From Paenibacillus sp. JNUCC32 (lineage in GTDB: Bacteria; Bacillota; Bacilli; Paenibacillales; Paenibacillaceae), in contig NZ_CP062260.1 in assembly GCF_014863545.1 (NCBI RefSeq), forward strand, positions 2,046,001 through 2,110,000: a stretch of 64,000 nucleotides of DNA. Direction: 5' to 3'. This document shows, one piece after another, positions 1 to 7,943 of this stretch. The notes under the pieces were generated by a model, which was given only the letters and a program-made list of their open reading frames with translations, was not told where the DNA came from and searched no databases. The position numbers were made by a program, and so were the translations under genes. Numbering within the stretch: the first letter of the stretch is position 1; every line of letters starts with the position of its first letter.

Positions 1-1
1 G

Positions 2-337
2 TTAGGGGTACATATTGAAACGGATTGGAGAGAAGAGAGTCCGATCACATTTTCATTCTCATGGGACGGAAAAAACCTTACCGATAAGGGACATATATTG
101 AAATTCATGGAACCGGACACTTTCTCTTATGATTATTGGAGTGGGTTTTCGGGAACTCCAGACACTCCAGAAAATTACTCAATTATTGCGTTCCGATTAT
201 TTGATAATCACGACAGTACAACACTTGTTTTAACGCACCGCAACTTTTCAACACCAACGATGTATGAACACTCGGATAAAAACTGGGAAGAGACTTTAGA
301 CAAAATAAAGCTATTAGCAGAAAAAGTGATATCATAG
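2..337 (+). CDS. SRPBCC (START/AHSA1-like) protein, C-terminal part
   Basis: The reading frame is open from base 2 to a TAG stop at 335-337, so the gene begins before the window. The visible ~111 residues read like the C-terminal half of an SRPBCC-fold protein (AHSA1/polyketide-cyclase-like): a strand ending in SWDG, a TDKGHILK strand, YDYWSGFSG, and a final long helix rich in Lys and Glu (KNWEETLDKIKLLAEKV) that would line the hydrophobic cavity. Members bind small hydrophobic ligands or act as stress/activator proteins; the ligand cannot be told here. It is followed by its own terminator and shows no link to the sugar genes downstream. Confidence 0.75.
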   Translation, partial: LGVHIETDWREESPITFSFSWDGKNLTDKGHILKFMEPDTFSYDYWSGFSGTPDTPENYSIIAFRLFDNHDSTTLVLTHRNFSTPTMYEHSDKNWEETLDKIKLLAEKVIS

Positions 338-378
338 TTCAATTAACTTGTCGGGCACAAGAGCATAATCCATTGAGA

Positions 379-406
379 GTCGCTAATTTAGCGGCTTTTT
401 TTGTTT
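379..406 (+). terminator. Rho-independent terminator after the SRPBCC gene
   Basis: A 7-bp stem (379-385 with 389-395, one G-T pair) with a 3-nt loop is followed at once by a run of T. It lies 42 bases after the stop codon of the SRPBCC gene and closes that transcript. Confidence 0.8.
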
Positions 407-711
407 TAGCGGTACAATACGAACCGAAATGTAGCTTTTCTGTAGTTTATGTAGCCCCCTTAAGTCAAATAATAAACGACAGACGCATAAAGTTATGAAA
501 TTATTGCTCTCATCTGCAGGTGTTAATAACATAAAACATGCACGACGCGCTAGTTGACATGCTGGGCAAGCCGTTGCCAACTCCAACGCACAGTGCATCC
601 CCATCTCGATGTACGGTCACCCCTGGGTGGGTCCCGGTGTCAAAGCCTGGCAGTTCATCAAAACGGACGGGCAAAGGGGGACAGTCCTTGGATAACCTAG
701 GGCTTTTGGCG
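407..711. other. Intergenic stretch without a supported gene
   Basis: No convincing gene, RNA or repeat is seen here. One frame (558-695) stays open for 45 codons and reads like protein (ISMYGHPWVGPGVKAWQF), but it has no start codon or ribosome site and is preceded directly by a stop, so at most it is a gene scrap. Confidence 0.4.
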
Positions 712-1401
712 TTAGGAGGCGACCATCTTCCGATATTCGTTCGCGCTTACGCCGGTATAGGATTTAAATCGCTTATAGAACCAGTCGATTTCCGTATAGC
801 CCACCTCATACGCAATTTCGTAAACCTTGAGATCCGTTTGCTCCAGCAATATTTTCGCTCTTTCCATGCGCTGGATGAGCAAATATTCGTTAAAACTCAT
901 ATTTTCATGGTTCTTGAACTTTTGACCAAGATAGGAGCGGTTGAAATGGAATTTGCTCGATAAGTCTTTCAGGGTAATATTTTCGTGAAGCATTTTTCCT
1001 ACATATTCCTTTACTCTGTGGATCACGTCATCCTCAGTGCGGTGATGGTTCGCCATTATAACAGCTACGCTCTTCACCAGTTCCTCAGCCGGCAACGTGC
1101 TCGGTAAGTAATCACTGACCTGAAGCTGCAGCGCTTTTCGAATGACGTCAAATTTCATGGCATCCTCGATGACGATGATGGGCAATCGGCTTATCCTCCG
1201 GATCCGACCGCACAGTTCCAACCCTTCTTTAGGTTTGCCGTTCATGTTGATGACGGCCAGCGAATATCCATTCTCCTCAATCAGATGCAGCGATACGTCG
1301 CAATCATGTTCGCATATGTCCATGTTCATCCCGCATTTGCCCCAATCCTGCAGGCGAAGCATGTCGCTTCCTGAACAGCAACTCAGATTGATGTACAGCA
1401 T
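712..1401 (-). CDS. AraC-type regulator with degenerate receiver domain
   Basis: The protein has ~229 residues. The first ~125 have the layout of a response-regulator receiver, and the last ~105 form an AraC double helix-turn-helix (from VIHRVKEYVGKML to YTGVSANEYRKM). The receiver lacks the phosphorylation machinery: the expected acceptor Asp is Asn (VINMNG, about residue 52), the N-terminal acidic pair is absent, and the conserved Lys before Pro is replaced (DYLPSTL). It is therefore probably not phosphorylated; it might bind a ligand or act by dimerisation. ATG at 1401 is 14 nt from the GGGGGGGAG ribosome site; alignment with its paralogue at 21723-22496 points to an ATA codon at 1410 as a possible true start. 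The gene is divergent from the importer operon at 1703, which it most likely controls, and its own promoter region carries a perfect cre-like site. Confidence 0.85.
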   Translation of the reverse strand: MLYINLSCCSGSDMLRLQDWGKCGMNMDICEHDCDVSLHLIEENGYSLAVINMNGKPKEGLELCGRIRRISRLPIIVIEDAMKFDVIRKALQLQVSDYLPSTLPAEELVKSVAVIMANHHRTEDDVIHRVKEYVGKMLHENITLKDLSSKFHFNRSYLGQKFKNHENMSFNEYLLIQRMERAKILLEQTDLKVYEIAYEVGYTEIDWFYKRFKSYTGVSANEYRKMVAS

Positions 1402-1456
1402 CTTAGCTATGATGACTCCCCCCCGTACATTTCCTTAAACGGAATATCATTCAAAA

Positions 1457-1471
1457 TGTTTACGCTTACAT
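1457..1471 (-). promoter_or_regulatory. cre-like (CcpA) site upstream of the AraC gene
   Basis: On the minus strand the 15-mer ATGTAAGCGTAAACA matches the catabolite-responsive-element consensus WTGNAANCGNWNNCW at every position. It lies 56 bases upstream of the AraC start, so glucose repression of the regulator is likely. The ATGTAAGCG core recurs at four other sites in the window. Confidence 0.6.
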
Positions 1472-1601
1472 TATGTTGCCCTGATCCCGTTCTTCACAAT
1501 GTGCTTTTCTTTGCATAGCTAGCCGTTCTTTACTTCTTTGATATCTGGGTTATAAAGATCGGTGAACATGCCGCAGAACAAGCTGGCTATCTAGCGTTTC
1601 A

Positions 1602-1631
1602 CAGGTTGAACATCCCGATTTCCCCAGGTTG
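1602..1631 (+). promoter_or_regulatory. Direct CAGGTTG repeats, candidate AraC site
   Basis: CAGGTTG occurs at 1602-1608 and 1625-1631, 23 bp apart, just before and over the presumed -35 region of the importer operon. The second copy sits in CAGGTTGTTGCA, which recurs exactly upstream of the GH10 operon at 22693-22704. Paired half-sites about two helical turns apart next to -35 are typical for AraC activators. Confidence 0.5.
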
Positions 1632-1657
1632 TTGCATGGAAATGTAAGCGCTAAACT
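1629..1657 (+). promoter_or_regulatory. Candidate promoter with embedded cre-like operator
   Basis: TTGTTG (1629-1634) and TAAACT (1652-1657) are 17 bp apart, 46 bases before the ATG at 1703. ATGTAAGCGCTAAAC (1642-1656; 13 of 15 cre positions) lies in the spacer and overlaps -10, a position suited to repression. The -35 and -10 matches are weak, as expected of an activator-dependent promoter. Confidence 0.45.
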
Positions 1658-1702
1658 TTGGATGAATATGGACCAAACATCAATCGTTGAGGGGGATTAA
1701 AG

Positions 1703-3094
1703 ATGCGTGTTCGCAAATTAATGGTTCTGTTATTAGGATTGGCGCTGCTGCTTGCAGCCTGCAGCGGAGGCTCAGGCAACCCAAGCAGCGGCAACCAAGA
1801 AACCGTGGAATCGGAGACGAATAGCGGCACTGAAAACGAGACGTCGAAGGGAACGGAAGAGACCGAAAACAGCGGCGAGGAAGAAGTCTACAGAACGCCG
1901 GATATGGATTTTGATTTAGGCGGCAAGACCATCAAAATCGTCTCTTGGTGGGATATGACGATTCCGGAGGATACTCCGGACAATATCGAGCGCAAGAAGA
2001 ACCTTGAAGACCTGATGCAAAAGCATAATTTTAAAGTGGAGTACGTGGCGATCGATTATGGCGAGTACCAAGAGAAAGTTACCGCTTCCCTGATAGCCGG
2101 TGAGCCGATCGGCGATATCGTTCGACTTGGCAAAACCTATACGGTGCCTACCTTGGTTAAACAGGATCTGCTTTGGCCGATCGACGAATACACCCAAAAC
2201 CCCATCGCCTTTAATCAAAAGGTTACGAAGGAATACTACACGTATAAAGGCAGGGGATATGGGTTTACCGAAAACCAGGCAAATCTGGTTCAAGGCTTCT
2301 TTTACAATCGTACACTTATGAACCAGCTTGGCTTAAAGCCGCTTCAAGAGTACGTGAACGAAGATAACTGGAACTGGGAAACATTCATCCAAGTGGCTAA
2401 GGAAGCCAACAAAGATACGAACAACGATGGCAAGCTGGACACTTGGGGGCTAGCAAACTCCTCGCTCATGGACCATGCCTTGTATTCCAACAATACGGGG
2501 CTGACCAAAGAAGATAAGCAAAATCTCGATGATCCTGCAACATTGGATGCACTTCAATTCATTTCTCGTATTGCTACCGAGAAAATAGCAAGACCGACCG
2601 AGGGCGGCGACTGGACGGAGCCAGGGCAATTTTTTCGTCAAGGCAATACATTAATGTACGCCGGTGCCCTCTATGAGATGAGCGGCTTGCAGACGGATAT
2701 GCCGGATTACGACATCGGTTTCGTACCTTTTCCAAAAGGGCCGAACGCAACGGAATACCACTCTGCCGAAGCACTCTTCCAGGCGCTTACCATTCCGAAA
2801 GCAGTCGAAAATCCGGAACAGTTGCTGTATATCTGGGAGAAAATCAATGACATTGATTCCGTATACGATTATCCGGACCAAGGCTCGTACGAAACGATAT
2901 TCTCGAATGAAGATGACTTGAACAACGCCAAGATGGTGGCGCCAAATATGATTATTCTTGACCACAATACATTCCCGAATTTGAAGTACTACGATTTCGT
3001 CGGGGAGCTGAATGAAGGGATATCCGTTTCCACCGTTGTTGAGAAGTATAAGTCAACGTTTCAAGCGGCCATCGACGAAGTATATGGTCCTTGA
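1703..3094 (+). CDS. Sugar ABC transporter substrate-binding lipoprotein
   Basis: This is an extracellular solute-binding protein (family 1) of 463 residues. A basic N-terminus and hydrophobic stretch end in the lipobox LAAC, giving a lipidated Cys20, followed by a Ser/Gly/Glu/Thr-rich tether of ~45 residues and the two-lobed binding domain. ATG at 1703 follows GAGGGGG. It is the first gene of an operon with two permease pairs and presumably hands oligosaccharides to one of them. The protein is a close paralogue, with the same length, of the binding protein at 39606; both share blocks such as LQEYVNEDNWNW and FIQVAKEANKD. The neighbouring xylanases suggest xylo- or arabinoxylo-oligosaccharides as substrate, but this is inferred. 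Confidence 0.9.
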   Translation: MRVRKLMVLLLGLALLLAACSGGSGNPSSGNQETVESETNSGTENETSKGTEETENSGEEEVYRTPDMDFDLGGKTIKIVSWWDMTIPEDTPDNIERKKNLEDLMQKHNFKVEYVAIDYGEYQEKVTASLIAGEPIGDIVRLGKTYTVPTLVKQDLLWPIDEYTQNPIAFNQKVTKEYYTYKGRGYGFTENQANLVQGFFYNRTLMNQLGLKPLQEYVNEDNWNWETFIQVAKEANKDTNNDGKLDTWGLANSSLMDHALYSNNTGLTKEDKQNLDDPATLDALQFISRIATEKIARPTEGGDWTEPGQFFRQGNTLMYAGALYEMSGLQTDMPDYDIGFVPFPKGPNATEYHSAEALFQALTIPKAVENPEQLLYIWEKINDIDSVYDYPDQGSYETIFSNEDDLNNAKMVAPNMIILDHNTFPNLKYYDFVGELNEGISVSTVVEKYKSTFQAAIDEVYGP

Positions 3095-3119
3095 CCTTGA
3101 ATATTGGCCGAAGACCGAT

Positions 3120-3153
3120 CGTCCCTGCGGAGCTCATTGCTGCGGCAGGGACG
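3120..3153 (+). other. Intergenic hairpin without T-run
   Basis: CGTCCCTGC (3120-3128) and GCAGGGACG (3145-3153) form a perfect 9-bp stem directly after the binding-protein gene. With no T-run it is more likely an mRNA 3'-end stabiliser than a full terminator, which would keep binding-protein message more abundant than the downstream genes. It also argues against translation starting at the ATG at 3104. Confidence 0.55.
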
Positions 3154-3190
3154 GTCATTGGATGGATTAACCGTGTGGGAGGGAGAGAAA

Positions 3191-6082
3191 TTGAACACCA
3201 GGAACAAGCGTTTCGGCAGCGCCATACTTGTCATCGTCCTATTTTTTTTGTCTCTATGGGCCTTCTACCCTTCGAAATCGACAAACCAAGGCACCGTTCA
3301 AGCGACCGCCGACTTTGAAGCGATCATGGAAACGGAAGGGCAGGACGGGTACAGCCAGTATTTAGACGCCCATGCATCGGCAAATCGTCCGGACCGCATT
3401 GTCCGCATCGAAGGCGAGTCTTTTGTATCAACCGCAGGGAAGGGATTCGAGATCGCGGAGAAATTACACGGTTCCGAAGGCAAATCCGTGATCACGCCAG
3501 AGGTAGGTTCCATCACATGGGACGTGAACGTGGAGGAACCGGGCTTATACCATATACGGATCCGATACTATCCTATTGAAGGGAAGAGTTCGGCGATCGA
3601 AAGACAGTTCTCTATCAATGACGAGGTGCCTTTCAAAGGTGCGGATATCGTGCTATTCGACAGGGTATGGGGAAATCGGGACGAAGAAATCAGGAAGGAT
3701 AACCGGGGAAACGATCTGCGGCCAAGGCAGGTCGAAAAGCCTTCGTGGCAGCTTGCGCCGCTCTCCGATCGGTATGGCTATTATGATGAGCCGTATTCCT
3801 TTTATTTTGACAAGGGCAAGCAGAAGCTTACGCTAACGTCCTTGCGGGAGCCGATGGCCATTGATTATATCGAGCTCTACCAGGATCATGCCTTGAGAAC
3901 GTACGAGGAGCTGGCGAATGAATATGAGTCCGAGGGCTTGGAGCCGAGCCGGGATCAGTACATTCTGATCCAAGCGGAGGACGCCAAGCGGAAATCGTCG
4001 CCGACCTTGTATCCAACATCCGACAGATCCAGCCCGACCGTGGTGCCTTACGACGTTTCCAAAATCAGAGTCAACACCATCGGAGGCGTCAACTGGAAGC
4101 TGCCGGGACAATGGATCGAATGGGAGTTCGAGGTGAAAGAAGACGGATTATACCAAATCGCCTTAAAGCAAAAGCAGGACCAGCTCCGCGGCGTCTTCGC
4201 CACCCGCAGCCTTATGATTGACGGGGAGTTTCCTTTTCAGGAAATGAAACGAATCCGCTTTCATTACGACCGCGATTGGCAGATGAATGTGCTGGGCGAG
4301 GAAGAGCCTTATCTATTCCATTTCACCAAAGGCACGCACCGGGTCCGAATGATGGTGTCTCTTGGCGAGATCGCGCCGCTCTTGCAGACGATGGAATCCA
4401 GCGTGCTGGAACTGAATGAAATGTACCGAAAAATATTGATGATCACCTCCAATACGCCGGATCCGTTCCGCGATTATCAATTGGAGAAGCGGATTCCGGA
4501 TATGGTGGAGGTGTTCGCCGAGCAGGCCGAAATCATTCAGAGCGTGGCCGATTACCTGGAAGAGGCTACGGGCGAGCGAAGCGACAAGGTAGCCGTCCTG
4601 CATTCGATGGTGCACCAGCTGAACGAGCTTGCCGATAATCCCGAAACCGTCGCGAAGCGCTTGGATACGTATAAAGTGAACGTAGGCGGTCTGGGAACCT
4701 GGATGCTGCAGATTAAAGAGCAGCCCATCTCGCTCGATTACCTTATCATTCACTCGCCGGATCGCAAGCTGCCCAAACCGGACGCGTCGTTTCTCGAGGT
4801 AACGGGCCATGAGCTAGGCGCTTACGTGGCTTCATACACGGAAGACTATGACACGATCGGCAACGCCGGCGATGAAGAAGACGCCATTACCGTTTGGGTA
4901 ACGACCGGACGCGATCAGGCCCAAGTACTGAAAGCTTTGATCGACGACACGTTTACGCCTGAATCGGGCATTCCGGTGCATCTCCGGCTTGTTCCGGGAA
5001 ATATCCTTCTGCCAGCCACGCTTGCCGGAGAGGGTCCGGATGTCGCCATGCAAATCGGCGAGGATGTGCCGGTCAACTACGCGATGAGGGGCGCTGCGGC
5101 CGATTTGACGAAATTCAATGATTTCGAGCAGGTAGCCACCCGGTTCCGCGATAGCGGGCTGGAGCCTTACAAATATAACGGCGGGGTGTACGCCTTGCCT
5201 GAGCAGCAAACCTTCCCGATGCTGTTCTATCGCAAAGATATTCTGGAGGAACTTGGTTTAAAGCCGCCGGCGACCTGGCAAGAAATCTATGACATGATAT
5301 CCGTGCTTCAGAAGCACAACATGGAATTTTATTTGCCGCTGGAAGCCACCAATGCAAGCCTGGTCCCGAATGCGACGTTCGCGATGCTGCTCTACCAGAA
5401 CGGCGGGCATTTCTACCGCGATAACGATACGAAGAGCGCGCTCGACTCCGACATCTCCATGGAAGCCTTCAAGAAGTGGACGCAGTTCTATACCAGCTAC
5501 AAGTTCCCGCTTCAAGCGGATTTCCCGAACCGTTTCCGGACCGGAGAGATGCCGATCGGGATTGCGGATTACACGACGTACAACATGCTGACGGTCATGG
5601 CCCCAGAGATTAAGGGACTGTGGGATTTTACGATCGTGCCGGGCACTGAACGCGGGGACGGCACCGTGAACCACGAGGTTGCCAGCCATACGTCCGCCGT
5701 CATGCTGCTTCAGAATTCGAAGAGCAAAGAGGCCGCCTGGGAATTTCTGAAGTGGTGGACCGGCAAGGAGACGCAAATTGCGTATGGACGAGAGATGGAA
5801 GGCTTGATGGGTGAGGCGGCCCGCTATCCGACGGCCAACATCGAAGCACTGGAGGAGCTGCCTTGGCCGATGAAGGATTACCGGAATTTGGAGAACCAAT
5901 GGCAATGGGTACGAGGCATTCCGCAAGTGCCAGGAGGATATTTCACGGGCAGGCATTTGGACAATGCGTTTAGAAAAGTGGTGAATGCCAGCGAAAATCC
6001 GCGAGAAGCCTTATCCGATTATATTCTGTACATTAACGATGAAATCGAGATCAAGCGGAAGGAGTTCAATTTGCCATATTAA
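3191..6082 (+). CDS. Membrane-anchored carbohydrate-module / solute-binding fusion
   Basis: The best start is TTG 3191 behind GGGAGGGAGAG, giving 963 residues; an upstream ATG at 3104 would have to be read through the intergenic hairpin. One transmembrane helix (about residues 8-25, ILVIVLFFLSLWAF) anchors the protein. Two beta-rich modules follow (about 65-230 and 255-400), each containing a RIEGES/ILIQAEDA start, a GLYxIxI strand and a PYxFxFxKGxHxxxL ending, like CBM35/CBM6-type carbohydrate modules. A helical linker (~410-590) leads to a family 1 solute-binding domain (~600-963). It sits between a lipoprotein binding protein and a permease pair. The likely role is to hold polysaccharide at the membrane and pass oligosaccharide to the permeases. 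Module family and ligand are inferred. Confidence 0.85.
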   Translation: MNTRNKRFGSAILVIVLFFLSLWAFYPSKSTNQGTVQATADFEAIMETEGQDGYSQYLDAHASANRPDRIVRIEGESFVSTAGKGFEIAEKLHGSEGKSVITPEVGSITWDVNVEEPGLYHIRIRYYPIEGKSSAIERQFSINDEVPFKGADIVLFDRVWGNRDEEIRKDNRGNDLRPRQVEKPSWQLAPLSDRYGYYDEPYSFYFDKGKQKLTLTSLREPMAIDYIELYQDHALRTYEELANEYESEGLEPSRDQYILIQAEDAKRKSSPTLYPTSDRSSPTVVPYDVSKIRVNTIGGVNWKLPGQWIEWEFEVKEDGLYQIALKQKQDQLRGVFATRSLMIDGEFPFQEMKRIRFHYDRDWQMNVLGEEEPYLFHFTKGTHRVRMMVSLGEIAPLLQTMESSVLELNEMYRKILMITSNTPDPFRDYQLEKRIPDMVEVFAEQAEIIQSVADYLEEATGERSDKVAVLHSMVHQLNELADNPETVAKRLDTYKVNVGGLGTWMLQIKEQPISLDYLIIHSPDRKLPKPDASFLEVTGHELGAYVASYTEDYDTIGNAGDEEDAITVWVTTGRDQAQVLKALIDDTFTPESGIPVHLRLVPGNILLPATLAGEGPDVAMQIGEDVPVNYAMRGAAADLTKFNDFEQVATRFRDSGLEPYKYNGGVYALPEQQTFPMLFYRKDILEELGLKPPATWQEIYDMISVLQKHNMEFYLPLEATNASLVPNATFAMLLYQNGGHFYRDNDTKSALDSDISMEAFKKWTQFYTSYKFPLQADFPNRFRTGEMPIGIADYTTYNMLTVMAPEIKGLWDFTIVPGTERGDGTVNHEVASHTSAVMLLQNSKSKEAAWEFLKWWTGKETQIAYGREMEGLMGEAARYPTANIEALEELPWPMKDYRNLENQWQWVRGIPQVPGGYFTGRHLDNAFRKVVNASENPREALSDYILYINDEIEIKRKEFNLPY

Positions 6083-6102
6083 CAGGGGAGGTGCGGTAGT
6101 CG

Positions 6103-7056
6103 ATGCAACCAGGAATTCAAACCGTGAAGAGCCCCAAATCGAATGTGCAGAGGAACAGCCGTTGGGTCTCCTTCATAAATGAGTTAAAACGCAGCAAGCA
6201 TTACTATTTGCTGATGAGTCCGTATATGATTATTTTCTTTCTGTTTACGGTTATTCCAGTGGTCTTTTCCTTTGCCCTAAGCTTCTTTTACTTTAACATG
6301 CTGGAATTTCCGAGGTTCGTCGGTTGGCAAAACTATTCGAGACTATTTCTGAATGACGATATCTTTATGATCGCCTTGAAAAACACCTTGATGTTTGCAG
6401 TCGTAACCGGTCCTGTCAGTTATATCGCCTGCTTTGTATTCGCATGGATCATCAATGAACTGTCGCCCAAAGTGCGAGCGTTCATGACACTGGTCTTTTA
6501 TGCGCCTTCCATATCGGGAAACGTTTATTTCATTTGGCTCATCATCTTTTCCGGTGACAGCTACGGGTATTTAAACGGATTTCTTATGAAAGCCGGCTTT
6601 ATCTTGGAACCGATTCAATGGCTTCTGAATGAAAACTATATTCTATGGATCGTGATTATCGTACAGCTTTGGCTCAGCCTGGGCACCAGCTTTCTGGCTT
6701 TTATCGCCGGTCTGCAAACGATCGACAAGTCACTGATCGAAGCCGGGGCAATGGACGGCATAAAAAATCGTTGGCAGGAGCTCTGGTATATTACGCTGCC
6801 GTCCATGAGGCCGCAGCTGATGTTCGGGGCCGTCATGCAGATTACAACCGCATTCGCGGTCGCGGATATTTCCATCGCGCTCGCCGGGTTTCCGAGCGTT
6901 AACTATGCGGCGCACACGATCGTAACCCATCTGATGGATTTCGGCACGATCCGCTTTGAACTCGGCTACGCATCGGCCATTGCGACGTTCCTGTTCCTGC
7001 TGATGGTAGGGACCAACAAGTTGACGCAAAAAATGTTGAGAAAGATAGGTGAGTAA
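6103..7056 (+). CDS. CUT1 sugar ABC permease (MalF-like)
   Basis: This 317-residue integral membrane protein has six predicted helices and the permease loop EAGAMDGIKNRWQELWYITLP, the EAA motif that docks the ATPase. ATG 6103 follows GGGGAGGTG. It is paired with the permease at 7059 and preceded by two binding proteins. No ATP-binding subunit lies in the operon, so a shared MsmX-type ATPase is expected, as is usual for CUT1 systems of Bacillus and Paenibacillus. Confidence 0.92.
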   Translation: MQPGIQTVKSPKSNVQRNSRWVSFINELKRSKHYYLLMSPYMIIFFLFTVIPVVFSFALSFFYFNMLEFPRFVGWQNYSRLFLNDDIFMIALKNTLMFAVVTGPVSYIACFVFAWIINELSPKVRAFMTLVFYAPSISGNVYFIWLIIFSGDSYGYLNGFLMKAGFILEPIQWLLNENYILWIVIIVQLWLSLGTSFLAFIAGLQTIDKSLIEAGAMDGIKNRWQELWYITLPSMRPQLMFGAVMQITTAFAVADISIALAGFPSVNYAAHTIVTHLMDFGTIRFELGYASAIATFLFLLMVGTNKLTQKMLRKIGE

Positions 7057-7058
7057 CG

Positions 7059-7934
7059 TTGGCTGTGAAAATGATTCGATATTTCCGGCTGCCGAGAACG
7101 CTGAACCGTTCTTTGCCCGTTAGCATTTTGCTGTTTACGCTGCTCGCCTTGTTCGGAGCCTTCATGGCATTGCCCTTGATTTACGCGGTGAACAACGCAT
7201 TCAAGCCGCTGGACGAATTGTTCATTTTCCCTCCACGGTTTTTCGTAAACAATCCGACGATGGATAATTTCCTGGACTTGATGGTGTTAATGGGGAATTC
7301 CTGGGTACCCTTATCGCGCTATTTCGCAAACACGCTATTGATCACCATCATTGGAACGGCCGGACATATCCTGCTGGCGTCCGCAGCAGCCTATCCGCTG
7401 GCCAAATACCGGTTTCCCGGCTCGAAAGCGCTGTTCTCCATCGTGGTGCTCGCCCTGATGTTTTCGCCCCATGTAACGGCGATCCCGAATTATATGGTCA
7501 TGTCTTGGCTGGGGTGGATCAATACGCATGCCTCCATCATCGTGCCTTCCTTGGCTTTTCCGCTCGGGCTGTTCCTGATGAAGCAGTTTATGGAGCAAAT
7601 TCCCGACGCGCTGCTCGAGGCGGCCAAAATTGACGGGGCCAGCGAGTATCGGATTTACTGGTCCATTGTGATGCCGAACGTGAAGCCTGCCTGGCTGACG
7701 CTTATGATTTTGCAATTTCCGGCGCTTTGGGGCAGCGATGGCGGCAGCTTTATATACAGCGAGCATCTGAAGACGTTACACTTCGCGCTGGGACAGATCA
7801 CGGAAGGCGGAATCGCAAGAGCCGGCGTCGGCGCGGCCGTTGCTTTGCTCCTGATGATCGTTCCCATCACGCTCTTTATCATCTCCCAGAGCAGCGTCAT
7901 GCAGACGATGGCCACTTCAGGGATGAAGGATTAG
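7059..7934 (+). CDS. CUT1 sugar ABC permease (MalG-like)
   Basis: The protein has 291 residues and six helices. Its EAA loop reads LLEAAKIDGASEYRIYWSIVMP, and the C-terminus MATSGMKD resembles the MalG-type tail. Translation starts at TTG 7059 behind AGGTGAG, two bases after the previous stop, so the two permeases are probably coupled. It is the partner of the 6103 gene in an importer for sugars. Confidence 0.92.
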   Translation: MAVKMIRYFRLPRTLNRSLPVSILLFTLLALFGAFMALPLIYAVNNAFKPLDELFIFPPRFFVNNPTMDNFLDLMVLMGNSWVPLSRYFANTLLITIIGTAGHILLASAAAYPLAKYRFPGSKALFSIVVLALMFSPHVTAIPNYMVMSWLGWINTHASIIVPSLAFPLGLFLMKQFMEQIPDALLEAAKIDGASEYRIYWSIVMPNVKPAWLTLMILQFPALWGSDGGSFIYSEHLKTLHFALGQITEGGIARAGVGAAVALLLMIVPITLFIISQSSVMQTMATSGMKD

Positions 7935-7943
7935 AAAGGAGGC

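Noticed and set aside
558..695. A 45-codon open stretch that reads like protein (ISMYGHPWVGPGVKAWQF)
   Set aside because: It is preceded directly by a stop, has no start codon or ribosome site, and I cannot place it in a family. It may be a gene scrap but is too weak to call.
538..963. Plus-strand open frame overlapping the first AraC gene
   Set aside because: Most of it is the antisense of the AraC DNA-binding domain, and no ribosome site precedes it.
3104..3190. Upstream ATG extension of the carbohydrate-module/binding fusion
   Set aside because: It would run through an intergenic hairpin and lacks a ribosome site, while TTG 3191 has a strong one just before the membrane helix.
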